A DNA stretch of 64,000 nucleotides from Denitrovibrio sp. (GTDB lineage Bacteria > Chrysiogenota > Deferribacteres > Deferribacterales > Geovibrionaceae), in assembly GCA_002869145.1 (NCBI GenBank), contig PKTM01000007.1:54697-118696 (forward strand), written 5' to 3'. Each line of letters starts with the position of its first letter. The stretch's first letter is position 1. Positions 1 to 9,130 of this stretch are shown here, one piece after another. A program made the position numbers and the translations under genes. The notes beneath the pieces are model-generated. The model had not been told where the DNA came from and made no database searches. It saw only the letters and a program-made list of their open reading frames with translations.

Positions 1-1170
1 AAACTGCCGCCAGAGGCAAACCTCATGGCAACAGCTCACTACCTGCAGGCTCTTGAGCTTCAGAAAGAAATCATAAAAACCCATGCGGTGCTCGGTTCCA
101 AGAACCCTCACCCGCAGACATTTCTTGTGGGCGGTATGTCCATACCTATCGACCCGAACAGCCAGAACGCCATCAACGCTGACAAGATAGCGATGATACT
201 GGAATACAACAAACTGGCAAAAGAGTTCGTTGAGAAAGTATACATACCTGACGTGCTCGCTGTGGCTCCTTTCTACCTTGACTGGGCAGGTATCGGCGCA
301 GGGCATAAAAACTACATGTCATACGGCGAATACCCAGAATCACAAAAAGGCTATCCGAACGATTTATGGCTGCCTGGCGGCATCATAAAGGGGGGTGATC
401 TTTCAAATGTGATAGAGGTTGATCAGGCAAAAATTGCTGAGGACTGCGCACACTCATGGTATATGGATAAATCATCCAAACACCCTTATGACGGACAGTC
501 TGACAAAAACTATACCGGACCAATGCCGCCATATGACTACCTCGATGTAGATAAGGACTATTCATTTGTAAAAGCTCCGAGATACGACGGCGAACCTATG
601 GAGGTTGGACCGCTTTCAAGGATGCTCATAGCTTACGCCAAAGGGCATAAGGAAGTTGTACCTGTTGTAGATGCCGTACTCGGCAAACTTGGTGCCGGCC
701 CTGCGGCTCTCTTTTCTACACTTGGCAGAACTGCAGCAAGAGCTATAGAGACCCTTGTGACATCACAAAGGAACGAGAAGTGGATAATGGCTCTGGCAGC
801 AAATATTAAAGCTGGAGACTATCAGATACACTCAGGCGAGAAGTGGGAACCAGCCACATGGCCTGCAAATGCTAAAGGCTACGGATGGCACGAGGCTCCA
901 AGAGGTGCTCTGGGTCACTGGATAGTCATAGAAAACGGCGCTATAAAAAATTATCAGGCAGTTGTTCCATCCACATGGAACGCAGGGCCTATGGATAAAG
1001 GGGATGTGCACGGACCTTATGAGCAGTCACTCATAGGAACACCTATAGCAGACCCTGACAAGCCTCTTGAGATACTGAGAACTATACACTCGTTTGACCC
1101 TTGTCTGGCATGCGCTATCCACGTTTACGACGAAAAAGGGGAGCTCAGGTCAAAGGTCAAGGTGCTCTAA
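1..1170 (+). CDS. [NiFe] hydrogenase large subunit, 3' part
   Basis: The reading frame is open from base 1, so the gene begins to the left of the window; 389 residues are visible. The C-terminus carries DPCLACAIH, the second pair of Ni-binding cysteines followed by the His at which the maturation protease cuts, then a 15-residue tail. This DPCxxCxxH form is typical of membrane-associated uptake (group 1) enzymes. The N-terminal RxCxxC motif is outside the window. A maturation protease gene follows after a hairpin terminator, which supports the assignment. No cytochrome b subunit lies between them. Confidence 0.95.
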   Translation, partial: KLPPEANLMATAHYLQALELQKEIIKTHAVLGSKNPHPQTFLVGGMSIPIDPNSQNAINADKIAMILEYNKLAKEFVEKVYIPDVLAVAPFYLDWAGIGAGHKNYMSYGEYPESQKGYPNDLWLPGGIIKGGDLSNVIEVDQAKIAEDCAHSWYMDKSSKHPYDGQSDKNYTGPMPPYDYLDVDKDYSFVKAPRYDGEPMEVGPLSRMLIAYAKGHKEVVPVVDAVLGKLGAGPAALFSTLGRTAARAIETLVTSQRNEKWIMALAANIKAGDYQIHSGEKWEPATWPANAKGYGWHEAPRGALGHWIVIENGAIKNYQAVVPSTWNAGPMDKGDVHGPYEQSLIGTPIADPDKPLEILRTIHSFDPCLACAIHVYDEKGELRSKVKVL

Positions 1171-1219
1171 AACGATGATGCCTCCACTGCATGCAGGGGA
1201 GCGGGAACAATAATATTTT

Positions 1220-1248
1220 AAAGCCGGACGTAAAAGTCCGGCTTTTTT
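1220..1248 (+). terminator. Rho-independent terminator after the hydrogenase large subunit
   Basis: A 10-bp perfect stem, AAAGCCGGAC/GTCCGGCTTT with loop GTAAAA, runs directly into a T tract. It lies between the large subunit and the maturation protease, so the protease is probably expressed by partial read-through or from its own promoter. Confidence 0.85.
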
Positions 1249-1261
1249 AGGATTAAAACAT

Positions 1262-1735
1262 ATGAATCTTCTTGTTCTTGGAATTGGAAATCTTGTTATG
1301 AATGACGATGCTGCAGGTGTTCTTGTAGCGCAGGAGCTTGCTCCTAAATATAACAATAAACGTGATGACCTTCTGGTGCTTGATGGCGGAACACTTGGGC
1401 TTGACCTTCTCGGCTATATCGACTGGGCGGACAGACTTGTTCTGGTGGATGCTGTGGAACTGGAGATGGAGCCGGGAACTGTTGTCAAACTGGAAGGCGA
1501 AGACATAGACGTAGCTTTTGAAAGTAAACTGTCAGCTCACCAGATGGGTATGAAGGATATGCTCCTCACATCCGAACTAATGGGGCAGCGGCCTTCAGAG
1601 ATAGTCTTCTACGGAATCCAGTCCGGCACCATAGATATGGATATGGAGCTTTCTGAGCCTGTAAAAAAGAATATGCCGAAACTTACTAAACATGTGGAAA
1701 GCGAAATACAAAGATTTCTATCCGAAAATAGCTGA
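1262..1735 (+). CDS. Hydrogenase maturation protease (HyaD/HupD family)
   Basis: 157 residues, the usual size for the family. The start has GIGNLVMNDDAAG, matching the GxGN...DDxxG nickel-sensing motif. DGGTLGLDLL and the LVLVDAVE segment fit the second conserved acidic site, and SAHQMG the conserved His region. These endopeptidases remove the C-terminal tail of the large subunit after Ni insertion. The position just downstream of that subunit fits. The start is the ATG at 1262. Confidence 0.93.
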   Translation: MNLLVLGIGNLVMNDDAAGVLVAQELAPKYNNKRDDLLVLDGGTLGLDLLGYIDWADRLVLVDAVELEMEPGTVVKLEGEDIDVAFESKLSAHQMGMKDMLLTSELMGQRPSEIVFYGIQSGTIDMDMELSEPVKKNMPKLTKHVESEIQRFLSENS

Positions 1736-1736
1736 T

Positions 1737-1765
1737 TTGTATTATTTTCCACTATGTGTTATTAT
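1737..1765 (+). promoter_or_regulatory. Candidate sigma70-type promoter
   Basis: TTGTAT (1737-1742), a 17-bp spacer and TATTAT (1760-1765) sit about 30 bp before the TPR gene. Called by inspection of the consensus only. Confidence 0.5.
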
Positions 1766-1793
1766 ATCTACAAATAACTTCGGTGGTATTTGA

Positions 1794-3218
1794 ATGAAAG
1801 ATATGAACGCTAAACAGGCATTTAACCTTGGCAGAAGCTACCATGAAAAAGGCAATCTGGCTCAGGCAGAGAAAATATATGAAGCTGTGCTTCAGGTTGA
1901 CCCCCATCACGCAGAGGCCACACATAACCTCGGCATGATATTCGCTGCAAGGGGGCTAAGGGAAGAGGCGATAGAATACGTTAAGCGTTCTTTGGAGCTG
2001 GACGGCAGCAATCCTAACTTTCACAACAATATGGGCGAGCTTTACCGCATAGCCGGACAGATAGAGCATGCTCAGTTTCACCTTTCCGCTGCATGTGAAC
2101 TTAAACCCGGTTTTTCGGAAGCATTTTCAAATCTTGGCATAATACACATGGAAAAAGGGGAGATAGATGATGCTAAATACTGCTTTGCAGAAGCTCTTGC
2201 ATCAAACCCCAAAAACGTAAACGCGCTCATAAATACTGGAAATCTATTTCGAAAAACAGGCAATTTCAACGATGCCATTGAGTGTTATGAAGCTGTTCTG
2301 GAGCTTTCTCCAGACAACCCCACAGCACTTATTTGCGCTGCTATCTCACACAACGAAATAATGGATTACAACAACGCAGCAAAATATTACAGCAGACTGG
2401 TGGCAAACAGGCCAGAGCTTCAAAAAGAGAAGCTGGCTCTTGCAGAGATAACACTTCGCAATAAAGATTTTCGCAAAGGTCTAAAACTTTATGAGGCCAG
2501 ATTTAACGTTTTCAACATTCTAAAAGGGGATAGAGAAACCCTTTGGCGAGGAACAGGACTGGAGGGGAAAACCCTGTATGTTTATTATGAAGATACAGTC
2601 ATTTGCGGTCTTGGCGATACCATCCTTTTTTGCAGATATCTGCATGAACTGGAAAAATTCAACCCAGGCAAGGTTGTTCTACAGCTACAGCCGGAGCTTG
2701 CAGAGCTTTTTGAAGGGCAGATGCCTGACTTTGTTGAGCTCACAACTGAAGATGTGCAGGAATTCGACGTTCACTCACCCCTTCTGAGTCTGCCGATGAT
2801 ACTCAATGCCAGAGCAAAGACCATCCCGCTTGCAAACGGCTATCTGAAAGCTGAACCTGCCAACAGGGAAACCGACAAAATAAGAATAGGTTATGCATTT
2901 AACGAGAACATAGACCAAAATGCATTATCGCTCTTTGAAGCTGACGACAGAGTTGAGATTTTTCCTCTGGAAGGCACCATGAAAGAAAAAGCCGATAAAG
3001 CCGCTTCCGCTGACCTTGTCATCACCTCCGACAACGAAATAGTTCATCTGGCTGGAGCTATGGGTATAAAAACCTGTCTGTTACTGGAAGAAAACCACCA
3101 CTGGAGGTGGTTCAGAGCAAAAACAGAAAAAACTTCCGAATGGTATTCCAGTGTAACTTTTTACATCAAAGAGAAAGGTGCTGACTGGCTTAATGTGATA
3201 TCATCTATTAAGGTATAG
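1794..3218 (+). CDS. TPR protein with C-terminal glycosyltransferase-like domain
   Basis: 474 residues. The N-terminal half is about six to seven tetratricopeptide repeats in the A-x-x-N/H-L-G pattern, for example AEATHNLGMIFAARG and PNFHNNMGELYRIAG. The C-terminal 200 residues end with VHLAGAMGIKTCLLL and WRWF...WYSSVTFY, the pattern of the GT9/heptosyltransferase-like module often found after TPRs in bacterial proteins. The substrate is unknown. It has no signal peptide, so it is probably cytosolic. An ATG at 1803 is an alternative start. Confidence 0.75.
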   Translation: MKDMNAKQAFNLGRSYHEKGNLAQAEKIYEAVLQVDPHHAEATHNLGMIFAARGLREEAIEYVKRSLELDGSNPNFHNNMGELYRIAGQIEHAQFHLSAACELKPGFSEAFSNLGIIHMEKGEIDDAKYCFAEALASNPKNVNALINTGNLFRKTGNFNDAIECYEAVLELSPDNPTALICAAISHNEIMDYNNAAKYYSRLVANRPELQKEKLALAEITLRNKDFRKGLKLYEARFNVFNILKGDRETLWRGTGLEGKTLYVYYEDTVICGLGDTILFCRYLHELEKFNPGKVVLQLQPELAELFEGQMPDFVELTTEDVQEFDVHSPLLSLPMILNARAKTIPLANGYLKAEPANRETDKIRIGYAFNENIDQNALSLFEADDRVEIFPLEGTMKEKADKAASADLVITSDNEIVHLAGAMGIKTCLLLEENHHWRWFRAKTEKTSEWYSSVTFYIKEKGADWLNVISSIKV

Positions 3219-3224
3219 TGTTTT

Positions 3225-3253
3225 TTGACAAACTCTCTATGCGGTGTTAAAAA
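3225..3253 (+). promoter_or_regulatory. Candidate promoter of the lysA-dap operon
   Basis: A consensus TTGACA (3225-3230), 17-bp spacer and TAAAAA (3248-3253) lie about 40 bp before the lysA start. No lysine riboswitch-like structure is apparent in the short leader. Confidence 0.6.
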
Positions 3254-3294
3254 GAGAATACAAGTACTATTAAACCCTCTGCCGGAGGCATATT

Positions 3295-4554
3295 TTGAAC
3301 AGTTTTCAATACAAAGATGGCGAACTATTTTGCGAAGATGTTGCTCTGAAAAAGATAGCAGAGGAACTTGGAACTCCTTACTATGTCTATAGTGCAGCTG
3401 ATCTGCGCACACAATACCATAATTTTTATAACGCTTTCAAACAGACTGACAGGCTCATATGTTTCGCTGTAAAAGCTTGTGGAAACATTGGCGTGCTTGC
3501 ACTTCTGGGCTCTCAGGGCTGCGGAGCTGATATTGTCTCAGGCGGTGAACTGCACAGAGCGCTGAAAGCAGGTATCGACAACAGCAAAATTGTTTTCGCA
3601 GGTGTTGGTAAAACCGAAGAAGAAATCAAATACGCTATCTCATCAAATATCCTGATGTTCAACGTAGAATCCATGCAGGAGCTTGATCTTTTAAATAAAT
3701 GCGCACTTGAGCTTGGGAAAAAAGCAAGAATAGCAATACGGGTAAACCCTAACGTGGATGCAAAAACCCACCCATACATTTCAACAGGGCTGAAAAATAA
3801 CAAATTCGGCATCCCCGCTGAAAAAGTTAAGGATGACTACATCTATGCCAGCAAACTGAAAGGTATCGACGTTGTGGGCATGCACTGCCACATAGGCTCC
3901 CAGCTAACAGAGGTTTCACCTTTTCACGATGCTGCAGAGATACTTCTGGACATCATAAAAGATCTGCGCAAGAAGAAGATAAACATCAAATATCTAGATC
4001 TAGGCGGAGGCTTGGGGATAACTTATAAAGACGAGAAACCTCCATCACATGCTGAATATGCGGCTTCACTTGCAGAGATTTTGAAAGGTGAGGACATGAC
4101 ACTTATCTTTGAGCCGGGACGAAATTTGGCTGGAAATGCAGGTGCTCTCATAACCAAAGTGCTCTACACAAAAGACACTGACGAAAAACACTTTAAAATA
4201 GTCGATGCCGCCATGAACGACCTTGCCAGACCTTCACTTTATGATTCGTATCACACAGTGCAGTCTGTGGACGAAACAGAAAAGACGGTCACCGGAGACA
4301 TGGTGGGGCCTATTTGCGAATCGGGTGACTTTCTCGCCAGAGACAGAAAAATGCCCGATGTTGACATAGGCGGTCTGTACGCTATTATGTCCGCAGGAGC
4401 ATACGGCATGACGATGGCCTCCAATTATAACTCCAGACCGAGAGTACCGGAGATACTTGTGGACGGCGAAAATTATCATATAGTAAGAAGACGTGAGATT
4501 TATAGTGATCTGACAGGGCCTGAGCGAGTGCCTGAGTTTCTAAACAAAAAATAA
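3295..4554 (+). CDS. lysA: Diaminopimelate decarboxylase
   Basis: Converts meso-diaminopimelate to L-lysine with PLP. 419 residues, normal length. The PLP lysine is in CFAVKACGN; HCHIGSQL, LGGGLGI and EPGRNL mark the alanine-racemase-like barrel; GPICESGD and SAGAYGM form the C-terminal active-site motifs. The start is TTG at 3295, set by GGAGG 6 bases upstream. It heads lysA-dapF-dapA-dapB, so the last steps of lysine and peptidoglycan precursor synthesis are co-transcribed. Confidence 0.97.
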   Translation: MNSFQYKDGELFCEDVALKKIAEELGTPYYVYSAADLRTQYHNFYNAFKQTDRLICFAVKACGNIGVLALLGSQGCGADIVSGGELHRALKAGIDNSKIVFAGVGKTEEEIKYAISSNILMFNVESMQELDLLNKCALELGKKARIAIRVNPNVDAKTHPYISTGLKNNKFGIPAEKVKDDYIYASKLKGIDVVGMHCHIGSQLTEVSPFHDAAEILLDIIKDLRKKKINIKYLDLGGGLGITYKDEKPPSHAEYAASLAEILKGEDMTLIFEPGRNLAGNAGALITKVLYTKDTDEKHFKIVDAAMNDLARPSLYDSYHTVQSVDETEKTVTGDMVGPICESGDFLARDRKMPDVDIGGLYAIMSAGAYGMTMASNYNSRPRVPEILVDGENYHIVRRREIYSDLTGPERVPEFLNKK

Positions 4555-4606
4555 TGAGGAAAGGTATCTGAGGGACTTTGGCTTCCGATTTTACCAATAA
4601 AAAAAT

Positions 4607-5419
4607 ATGAATATACCTTTTTACAAAATGAGCGGAGCCGGCAACGATTTCATCTTCATAGACAATCGTGACGGCAAAGCAAACAAAATAGACAGACAGA
4701 CGCTTATAACAAAAGCGTGTGCCAGAAACGTCTCTGTAGGTGCAGATGGTCTTGTGCTTATAGAAGATAGTAAAAATGCAGATTTTATGTGGCGCTTTTA
4801 CAACTGCGATGGTTCTGAGGCAGAAATGTGCGGCAACGCATCTAGGTGCGCAGGCAGATTTGCCAATATGAACGGTATAGCAGGGGAAAAGATGAAATTC
4901 GAAACCCTCGCAGGCGTTATTGAGGCGGAGATAAAAGAAGGTGTGAATGTAAAAGTACAGCTCACCGATCCGCTTGATGAACGCATGGACTACACCATAG
5001 AGTTGGAAGGCGAAACTCTGGAAGTGAACAGTATAAACACTGGCGTGCCCCATGTGGTGTGCTTTGTAGACAATATCGAAGAAGTTGATATAATGAAATA
5101 CGGCAGCGGAATAAGGTATCACTCCGAATATGCTCCAGCCGGAACAAATGTAAACATGTGCAAAGTGCTGCCTGACGGCACCCTCAGGATACGCACATAT
5201 GAGCGAGGCGTTGAGGGCGAAACCATGGCATGCGGCACAGGCTGTGTGGCAGGAGCCATATTTGCTGTGAAAAAAGGGCTTACAAAAAGTCCTGTGACAT
5301 GCCTCACCACCAGCGGTCTTTTCCTGAAGGTTTATTTAGAAAACGATAAGGTTTATCTTGAAGGGGAAGCCAGAGTAGTTTATAAAGGTGAACTTACCGA
5401 AGAAGCCTATAAATATTAG
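4607..5419 (+). CDS. dapF: Diaminopimelate epimerase
   Basis: Interconverts LL- and meso-diaminopimelate without a cofactor, using two cysteines. 270 residues. Both catalytic cysteines are visible, in AEMCGNASRC and ACGTGC, and MSGAGNDF is the family N-terminal signature. The ribosome-binding site is weak (an A-rich stretch before ATG), so translation may depend on coupling within the lys/dap operon. Confidence 0.97.
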   Translation: MNIPFYKMSGAGNDFIFIDNRDGKANKIDRQTLITKACARNVSVGADGLVLIEDSKNADFMWRFYNCDGSEAEMCGNASRCAGRFANMNGIAGEKMKFETLAGVIEAEIKEGVNVKVQLTDPLDERMDYTIELEGETLEVNSINTGVPHVVCFVDNIEEVDIMKYGSGIRYHSEYAPAGTNVNMCKVLPDGTLRIRTYERGVEGETMACGTGCVAGAIFAVKKGLTKSPVTCLTTSGLFLKVYLENDKVYLEGEARVVYKGELTEEAYKY

Positions 5420-5447
5420 ATAATTTGCTTTTAGAGGAGATGAAAAT

Positions 5448-6320
5448 ATGTTTGACGGAAGCTACGTTGCAATAGTAACGCCTTTCAAAGATGGACAGGT
5501 TGATGAGAAGACCCTTAGAAATCTGGTTGACTACCAGATAGAAAAAGGTACAGACGGAATAGTCCCCTGCGGTACATCCGGTGAGTCAGCGACACTCACA
5601 CACGAGGAGCACTGCAAGGTTATCGATATAGTAATAAATCAGACAAATAAACGGGTTCCTGTTGTTGCGGGTGCGGGTTCAAATTCCACCCACGAGACAC
5701 TCTTTCTTACTGAGCACGCTAAAAAAGCGGGTGCAGACGGCGCACTGCTTATTACACCATACTACAACAAGCCTTCTCAGGAAGGTCTGTATCAGCACTA
5801 TAAATATGTCGCTGAGCGTGTTGATATACCTATCATAATGTATAACGTTCCCGGACGTACAGCCTGCAATATGCTGCCGGAAACAACTATTAAACTCTCC
5901 AAGATACCTAATATTGTCTCTATAAAAGAGGCGAGCGGTTCTATGGATCAGGCGGCAGAGATAATAAATAAGACTGATGACGATTTCGGTCTTCTCGCAG
6001 GTGAGGATGCGCTTATTTTCCCTTACCTTACACTCGGTTCCAACGGTGTTATCTCCGCATCTGTAAATGCATGCCCTGCAATGGTAGCAGAGATGTATGA
6101 TTCTTATCTGGCGGGTAATTTTGAAAGAGCTCGTGAGCTTCATTTCAAACTTCTTCCACTTTTTGATGCCTTCTTTATGGAGACAAACCCTGTCCCTGTG
6201 AAAAAAGCTCTTGAGCTTATGGGGCTCATCGGACCGGAAGTCAGACTTCCGCTTGTACCTATGACAGATGCAGGCACAGCAAAGATGAAAGCTGTAATGG
6301 AGCAGGTCGGCATAATATGA
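5448..6320 (+). CDS. dapA: 4-Hydroxy-tetrahydrodipicolinate synthase
   Basis: Condenses pyruvate with aspartate semialdehyde, the first committed step to lysine and diaminopimelate. 290 residues. The Schiff-base lysine is in SIKEASG, GTSGE holds the threonine of the proton relay, and YNVPGRT carries the active-site tyrosine. AGAGGAGATG precedes the ATG. It overlaps dapB by four bases (ATGA), indicating translational coupling. Confidence 0.98.
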   Translation: MFDGSYVAIVTPFKDGQVDEKTLRNLVDYQIEKGTDGIVPCGTSGESATLTHEEHCKVIDIVINQTNKRVPVVAGAGSNSTHETLFLTEHAKKAGADGALLITPYYNKPSQEGLYQHYKYVAERVDIPIIMYNVPGRTACNMLPETTIKLSKIPNIVSIKEASGSMDQAAEIINKTDDDFGLLAGEDALIFPYLTLGSNGVISASVNACPAMVAEMYDSYLAGNFERARELHFKLLPLFDAFFMETNPVPVKKALELMGLIGPEVRLPLVPMTDAGTAKMKAVMEQVGII

Positions 6321-7123
6321 GCTTAGTAAAAATAGCTATGGTGGGCGCCGCAGGCAGAATGGGGCGCAGCATCATTTCACTTATAGCAGAAGATAAACAC
6401 TGCGAACTGAAAGGTGCACTTGAACATCCTTCGTGCAGTCTCATCGGTATGGATGCAGGGGAAGTGGCCGGCTGTGGTAAAAACGGTGTAGAGATCACAG
6501 ACGACATCGAAAAAGCTTTTGCCGGATGCGATGTTTTTATCGACTTCACAGGTGCAGAGCCTACTATGGCAAACCTTGAAAAGTACGAAAAAGCAGGTGT
6601 ACCCGCTATTATAGCGTCCACAGGGATGACATCTGACCAAACCAAACAGCTCGAAAAGCTGGCCGAAAAGATACCTGTAGTTTTCTCGCCAAACATGAGC
6701 GTAGGGGTAAACCTTACCTTTAAAATACTGGAGATGGTTACTCAGGCTATCGGCGAAGATTGGGATATAGAAATTATAGAAGCGCACCACAGAATGAAAA
6801 AGGACGCCCCAAGCGGTACTGCCATGAAAATGGGTGAAGTTATCGCTAATGTACTCGGGCGTGACATAGAAAAAGACGGCGCATACTCAAGGCACGGGCT
6901 TATAGGCGAACGGACTGACCGTGAAATAGGTATGCAGACAATACGCGCAGGGGACATCGTTGGCGAACACACGGCTATGTTCTGCACTAATGGCGAGCGT
7001 ATAGAGATTACCCATCGTGCCCACACCAGAGACATGTTCGCAAAAGGCGCAATAGCCGCAGCTAAATGGCTTAAAGGTAAAGATAAAGGTTTTTATAATA
7101 TGTTCGACGTTCTCGGACTTTAA
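6317..7123 (+). CDS. dapB: 4-Hydroxy-tetrahydrodipicolinate reductase
   Basis: NAD(P)H-dependent reduction in the diaminopimelate pathway. 268 residues. The nucleotide loop is GAAGRMGR at the N-terminus and the catalytic/substrate motif is EAHHRMKKDAPSGTA. It starts inside the dapA stop codon. It is the last gene of the operon; no dapL or dapD follows in this window, so the intermediate steps are encoded elsewhere. Confidence 0.97.
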   Translation: MSLVKIAMVGAAGRMGRSIISLIAEDKHCELKGALEHPSCSLIGMDAGEVAGCGKNGVEITDDIEKAFAGCDVFIDFTGAEPTMANLEKYEKAGVPAIIASTGMTSDQTKQLEKLAEKIPVVFSPNMSVGVNLTFKILEMVTQAIGEDWDIEIIEAHHRMKKDAPSGTAMKMGEVIANVLGRDIEKDGAYSRHGLIGERTDREIGMQTIRAGDIVGEHTAMFCTNGERIEITHRAHTRDMFAKGAIAAAKWLKGKDKGFYNMFDVLGL

Positions 7124-7537
7124 ACAATATTCACTACTTATTGGGACACGTACCGAGGTACAAGTCCCCAACACATCCAGCACATCAGGTAAAAAAACTT
7201 TACATATTGTTGCAGACTAATTTAGTCCTATTATGATTTAAGAAGAAGGGAATTCGCACTCTAAAGCCCAAATAGAAGCAACCACTCAGGAAACTGATGA
7301 TAACCTTCTTCGAACAGATTGACTCAAAGAGTCAAATAGTGCGGCCGGTAGTTTATCCGGCCGTATTATATAAAATAAATCTTTGCTGATGCCATAAACT
7401 ACTAATAATAGTAGTTTCAATCATGTAATTTGCATATTAATAATGTAAATTAATTTTCCATATTGATTTATTGTTATATTTTACGATAGTATTTATATGA
7501 AAATTGAAATTATTATTTACTGTGTGTGGAGGACTTC
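7124..7537. other. Hairpin-rich intergenic stretch, no gene found
   Basis: About 410 bases without a convincing coding frame. Visible structures are an imperfect palindrome at 7141-7171 (GGGAC..GTACC / GGTAC..GTCCC), a long-range 8-bp pairing GAAGAAGG (7242-7249) with CCTTCTTC (7304-7311) that encloses a GAAA-capped TCAG/CTGA hairpin, TTGACTC-AAA-GAGTCAA (7319-7335), and CGGCCGG/CCGGCCG (7342-7363). The part after 7380 is very AT-rich and probably holds the prepilin promoter. The cluster could be a small RNA or a leader; I do not recognise a named family. Confidence 0.5.
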
Positions 7538-8128
7538 ATGAATCAGAAAGGTTTTACTCTAGTTGAGCTTGCAATTGTTCTAGTGATCATTGGTGTGATA
7601 CTCGGCGGTGTTATCAAAGGACAAGAGCTCGTAACTAACGCAAAAATTAAAAGACTTTACAGAGACTATCAGCAAGTTGAATTTGCTTATTTCTCTTATC
7701 AAGATAGATATAATGCTCTACCAGGTGATAGAGCTGGTGATGACGATGGAATTATAGAAAGTGGCGTTGCAGCCGACACAGTCGGAGGGGTAACATCTAC
7801 TGAGGATTTGGTTTTTTGGGACGCTCTTAGAGACTCTGGTTTTTTGAAAGATGGGCTTAGCACAATTGCTCTTCCTAAAAATGCATTTGATGGCGACATT
7901 ACAGTTGGTAATGCTGGCGGTAGTGCTACAGCTTATGCAGGCTTAACAACTAATGTTGTCTGCCTAGCAGGACTTGACTACGAACTTGCTGAAATCTTTG
8001 ACGCTCAGTTTGATGATGGCGTCGTTGGTACTGGTCAAATAAGAGGAACACAAGCTGATTTCACAGTCGGTACTTACACTTCTACAACCCCAGCTGTTGT
8101 ATCTTGCATCTCACTAGACGGAGAATAA
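7538..8128 (+). CDS. Type IV prepilin-like protein
   Basis: 196 residues. The N-terminus MNQKG|FTLVELAIVLVI is a class III (prepilin peptidase) signal: short leader, cleavage after Gly, Phe at +1, Glu at +5 and a long hydrophobic helix. The rest is a small, acidic, Gly/Ala/Thr-rich domain with cysteines near residue 145 and close to the C-terminus that could form the usual pilin disulfide. GGAGG at 7527-7531 sets the ATG at 7538 over the upstream in-frame GTG. No pilus assembly genes are nearby, so it is an orphan pilin or pseudopilin. Confidence 0.85.
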   Translation: MNQKGFTLVELAIVLVIIGVILGGVIKGQELVTNAKIKRLYRDYQQVEFAYFSYQDRYNALPGDRAGDDDGIIESGVAADTVGGVTSTEDLVFWDALRDSGFLKDGLSTIALPKNAFDGDITVGNAGGSATAYAGLTTNVVCLAGLDYELAEIFDAQFDDGVVGTGQIRGTQADFTVGTYTSTTPAVVSCISLDGE

Positions 8129-8149
8129 TAAAAAATAACTATAATATAT

Positions 8150-8176
8150 AAAGGCGGTCAATTGACCGCCTTTTTT
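8150..8176 (+). terminator. Terminator after the prepilin gene
   Basis: The perfect palindrome AAGGCGGTCAA/TTGACCGCCTT is followed by a run of T residues. Confidence 0.85.
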
Positions 8177-8182
8177 ATGCCT

Positions 8183-8264
8183 TTCCCCCCTCCTTTTGAA
8201 AAGGAGGGCTGGGGTGGATTTTCTTAAATCCCCTCTGCCTCCCCTTTAGTAAAGGGGAGAAAAA
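8183..8264. repeat. Palindromic intergenic element, three tandem stems
   Basis: CCCTCCTTTT/AAAAGGAGGG (8188-8208), GGATTT/AAATCC and CCCCTTTA/TAAAGGGG (8241-8257) are stacked in 80 bases between convergent genes. The layout resembles C/G-rich dispersed intergenic palindromes seen in many bacterial genomes. Only one copy is in this window, so its repeat nature is inferred. Confidence 0.5.
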
Positions 8265-8278
8265 AACTATAACTGAAT

Positions 8279-9130
8279 CTAATCGCCCTTATATATTTTG
8301 CCGTCGACTTCTATCTCCCGAAGGATAATAGTACCACTGCCACAGGCCAGCTCTGCTCCGTTATCAGAAACAGAAAGCACACTGCCGGGTGTACCGTATT
8401 CGCCCTGCCACACCTCTGTGGAGGCATGCCACACTGTCACTCTTTGTCCGTCTTTCATAAAAAAAGCACCAAAGAAGGGTCTGCTGTAGCCCCTGATATG
8501 GTTATATATATTGTACGCATCTCTGTTAAAATCGATTATGGAGTCTTTACCTCTTTTGCGCTGAAGATAAAATGCCTCATCTTCGTTCTGGGGCATCGGC
8601 GTATAGCTCTGCAAACCTTTTCGGTTAAGCTCTATAATAAAATCAGCACACACCTCGACATATCTCTGCATAAAATCCAGCGGGTAGTCCTCATACTGAA
8701 TTCTAATCTCCTTCTGGGCTACTATGTCACCGCCGTCAATTTTTTCACCCTGCATATAAAAAGTGGCACCGCTAACGGCAACACCCCTTACAAACTGCTC
8801 AGTAAGTGCCGAATAACCTCTGTATAAGGGCAGAAGTGACGGATGTGCAAAAACCACGTCAAGCCCTGAGCCTTTAAAAAAGTCCTTTGTCCAGTCAACG
8901 CACACGACTGTTTTTCCGGTTATTTCCGGCAGATTGTCGCAGTCTTCGATGTTGTTGGAAGCTATAAAGCTCATGCTGAAATCTCTGCGGAAACTTCCAA
9001 GATCTTTTGCCTGAGTAGTTCTTTGAAACCCTCTGGTGTATGTAACCACCTCGGGGAAAAAACTGCGCTTTGTAAGCTCTTCAAGAAGCATTTCACCGAG
9101 TTTGTTTGCTGTGAAAAGTACTATGCTCAT
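8279..9130 (-). CDS. Formyltransferase-family protein
   Basis: 283 residues, related to the folate-dependent formyltransferases (Fmt/ArnA/PurN fold). HPSLLPLYRG at about residues 96-105 and KIDGGDI at about 130-136 are the family signature with the catalytic His and Asp. The usual Asn two residues before the His (NxH) is replaced by Phe (FAH). The C-terminal third resembles the Fmt/ArnA C-terminal domain. It overlaps the upstream exported-protein gene by one base (TAATG), so the two are co-translated. The substrate is unknown; it is not a typical Fmt. Confidence 0.75.
   Translation of the reverse strand: MSIVLFTANKLGEMLLEELTKRSFFPEVVTYTRGFQRTTQAKDLGSFRRDFSMSFIASNNIEDCDNLPEITGKTVVCVDWTKDFFKGSGLDVVFAHPSLLPLYRGYSALTEQFVRGVAVSGATFYMQGEKIDGGDIVAQKEIRIQYEDYPLDFMQRYVEVCADFIIELNRKGLQSYTPMPQNEDEAFYLQRKRGKDSIIDFNRDAYNIYNHIRGYSRPFFGAFFMKDGQRVTVWHASTEVWQGEYGTPGSVLSVSDNGAELACGSGTIILREIEVDGKIYKGD

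Noticed and set aside
4385..5122. 245-residue antisense open frame
   Set aside because: Complement of lysA/dapF; its residue composition is that of a reverse-strand shadow and it has no ribosome-binding site.
5670..5700. tRNA T-arm-like sequence (GGTTCAAATTCC)
   Set aside because: It lies inside dapA in frame, and no cloverleaf surrounds it.
7235..7365. c-di-GMP-I riboswitch before the prepilin
   Set aside because: The GEMM core motifs are not present; the hairpins are arranged differently.
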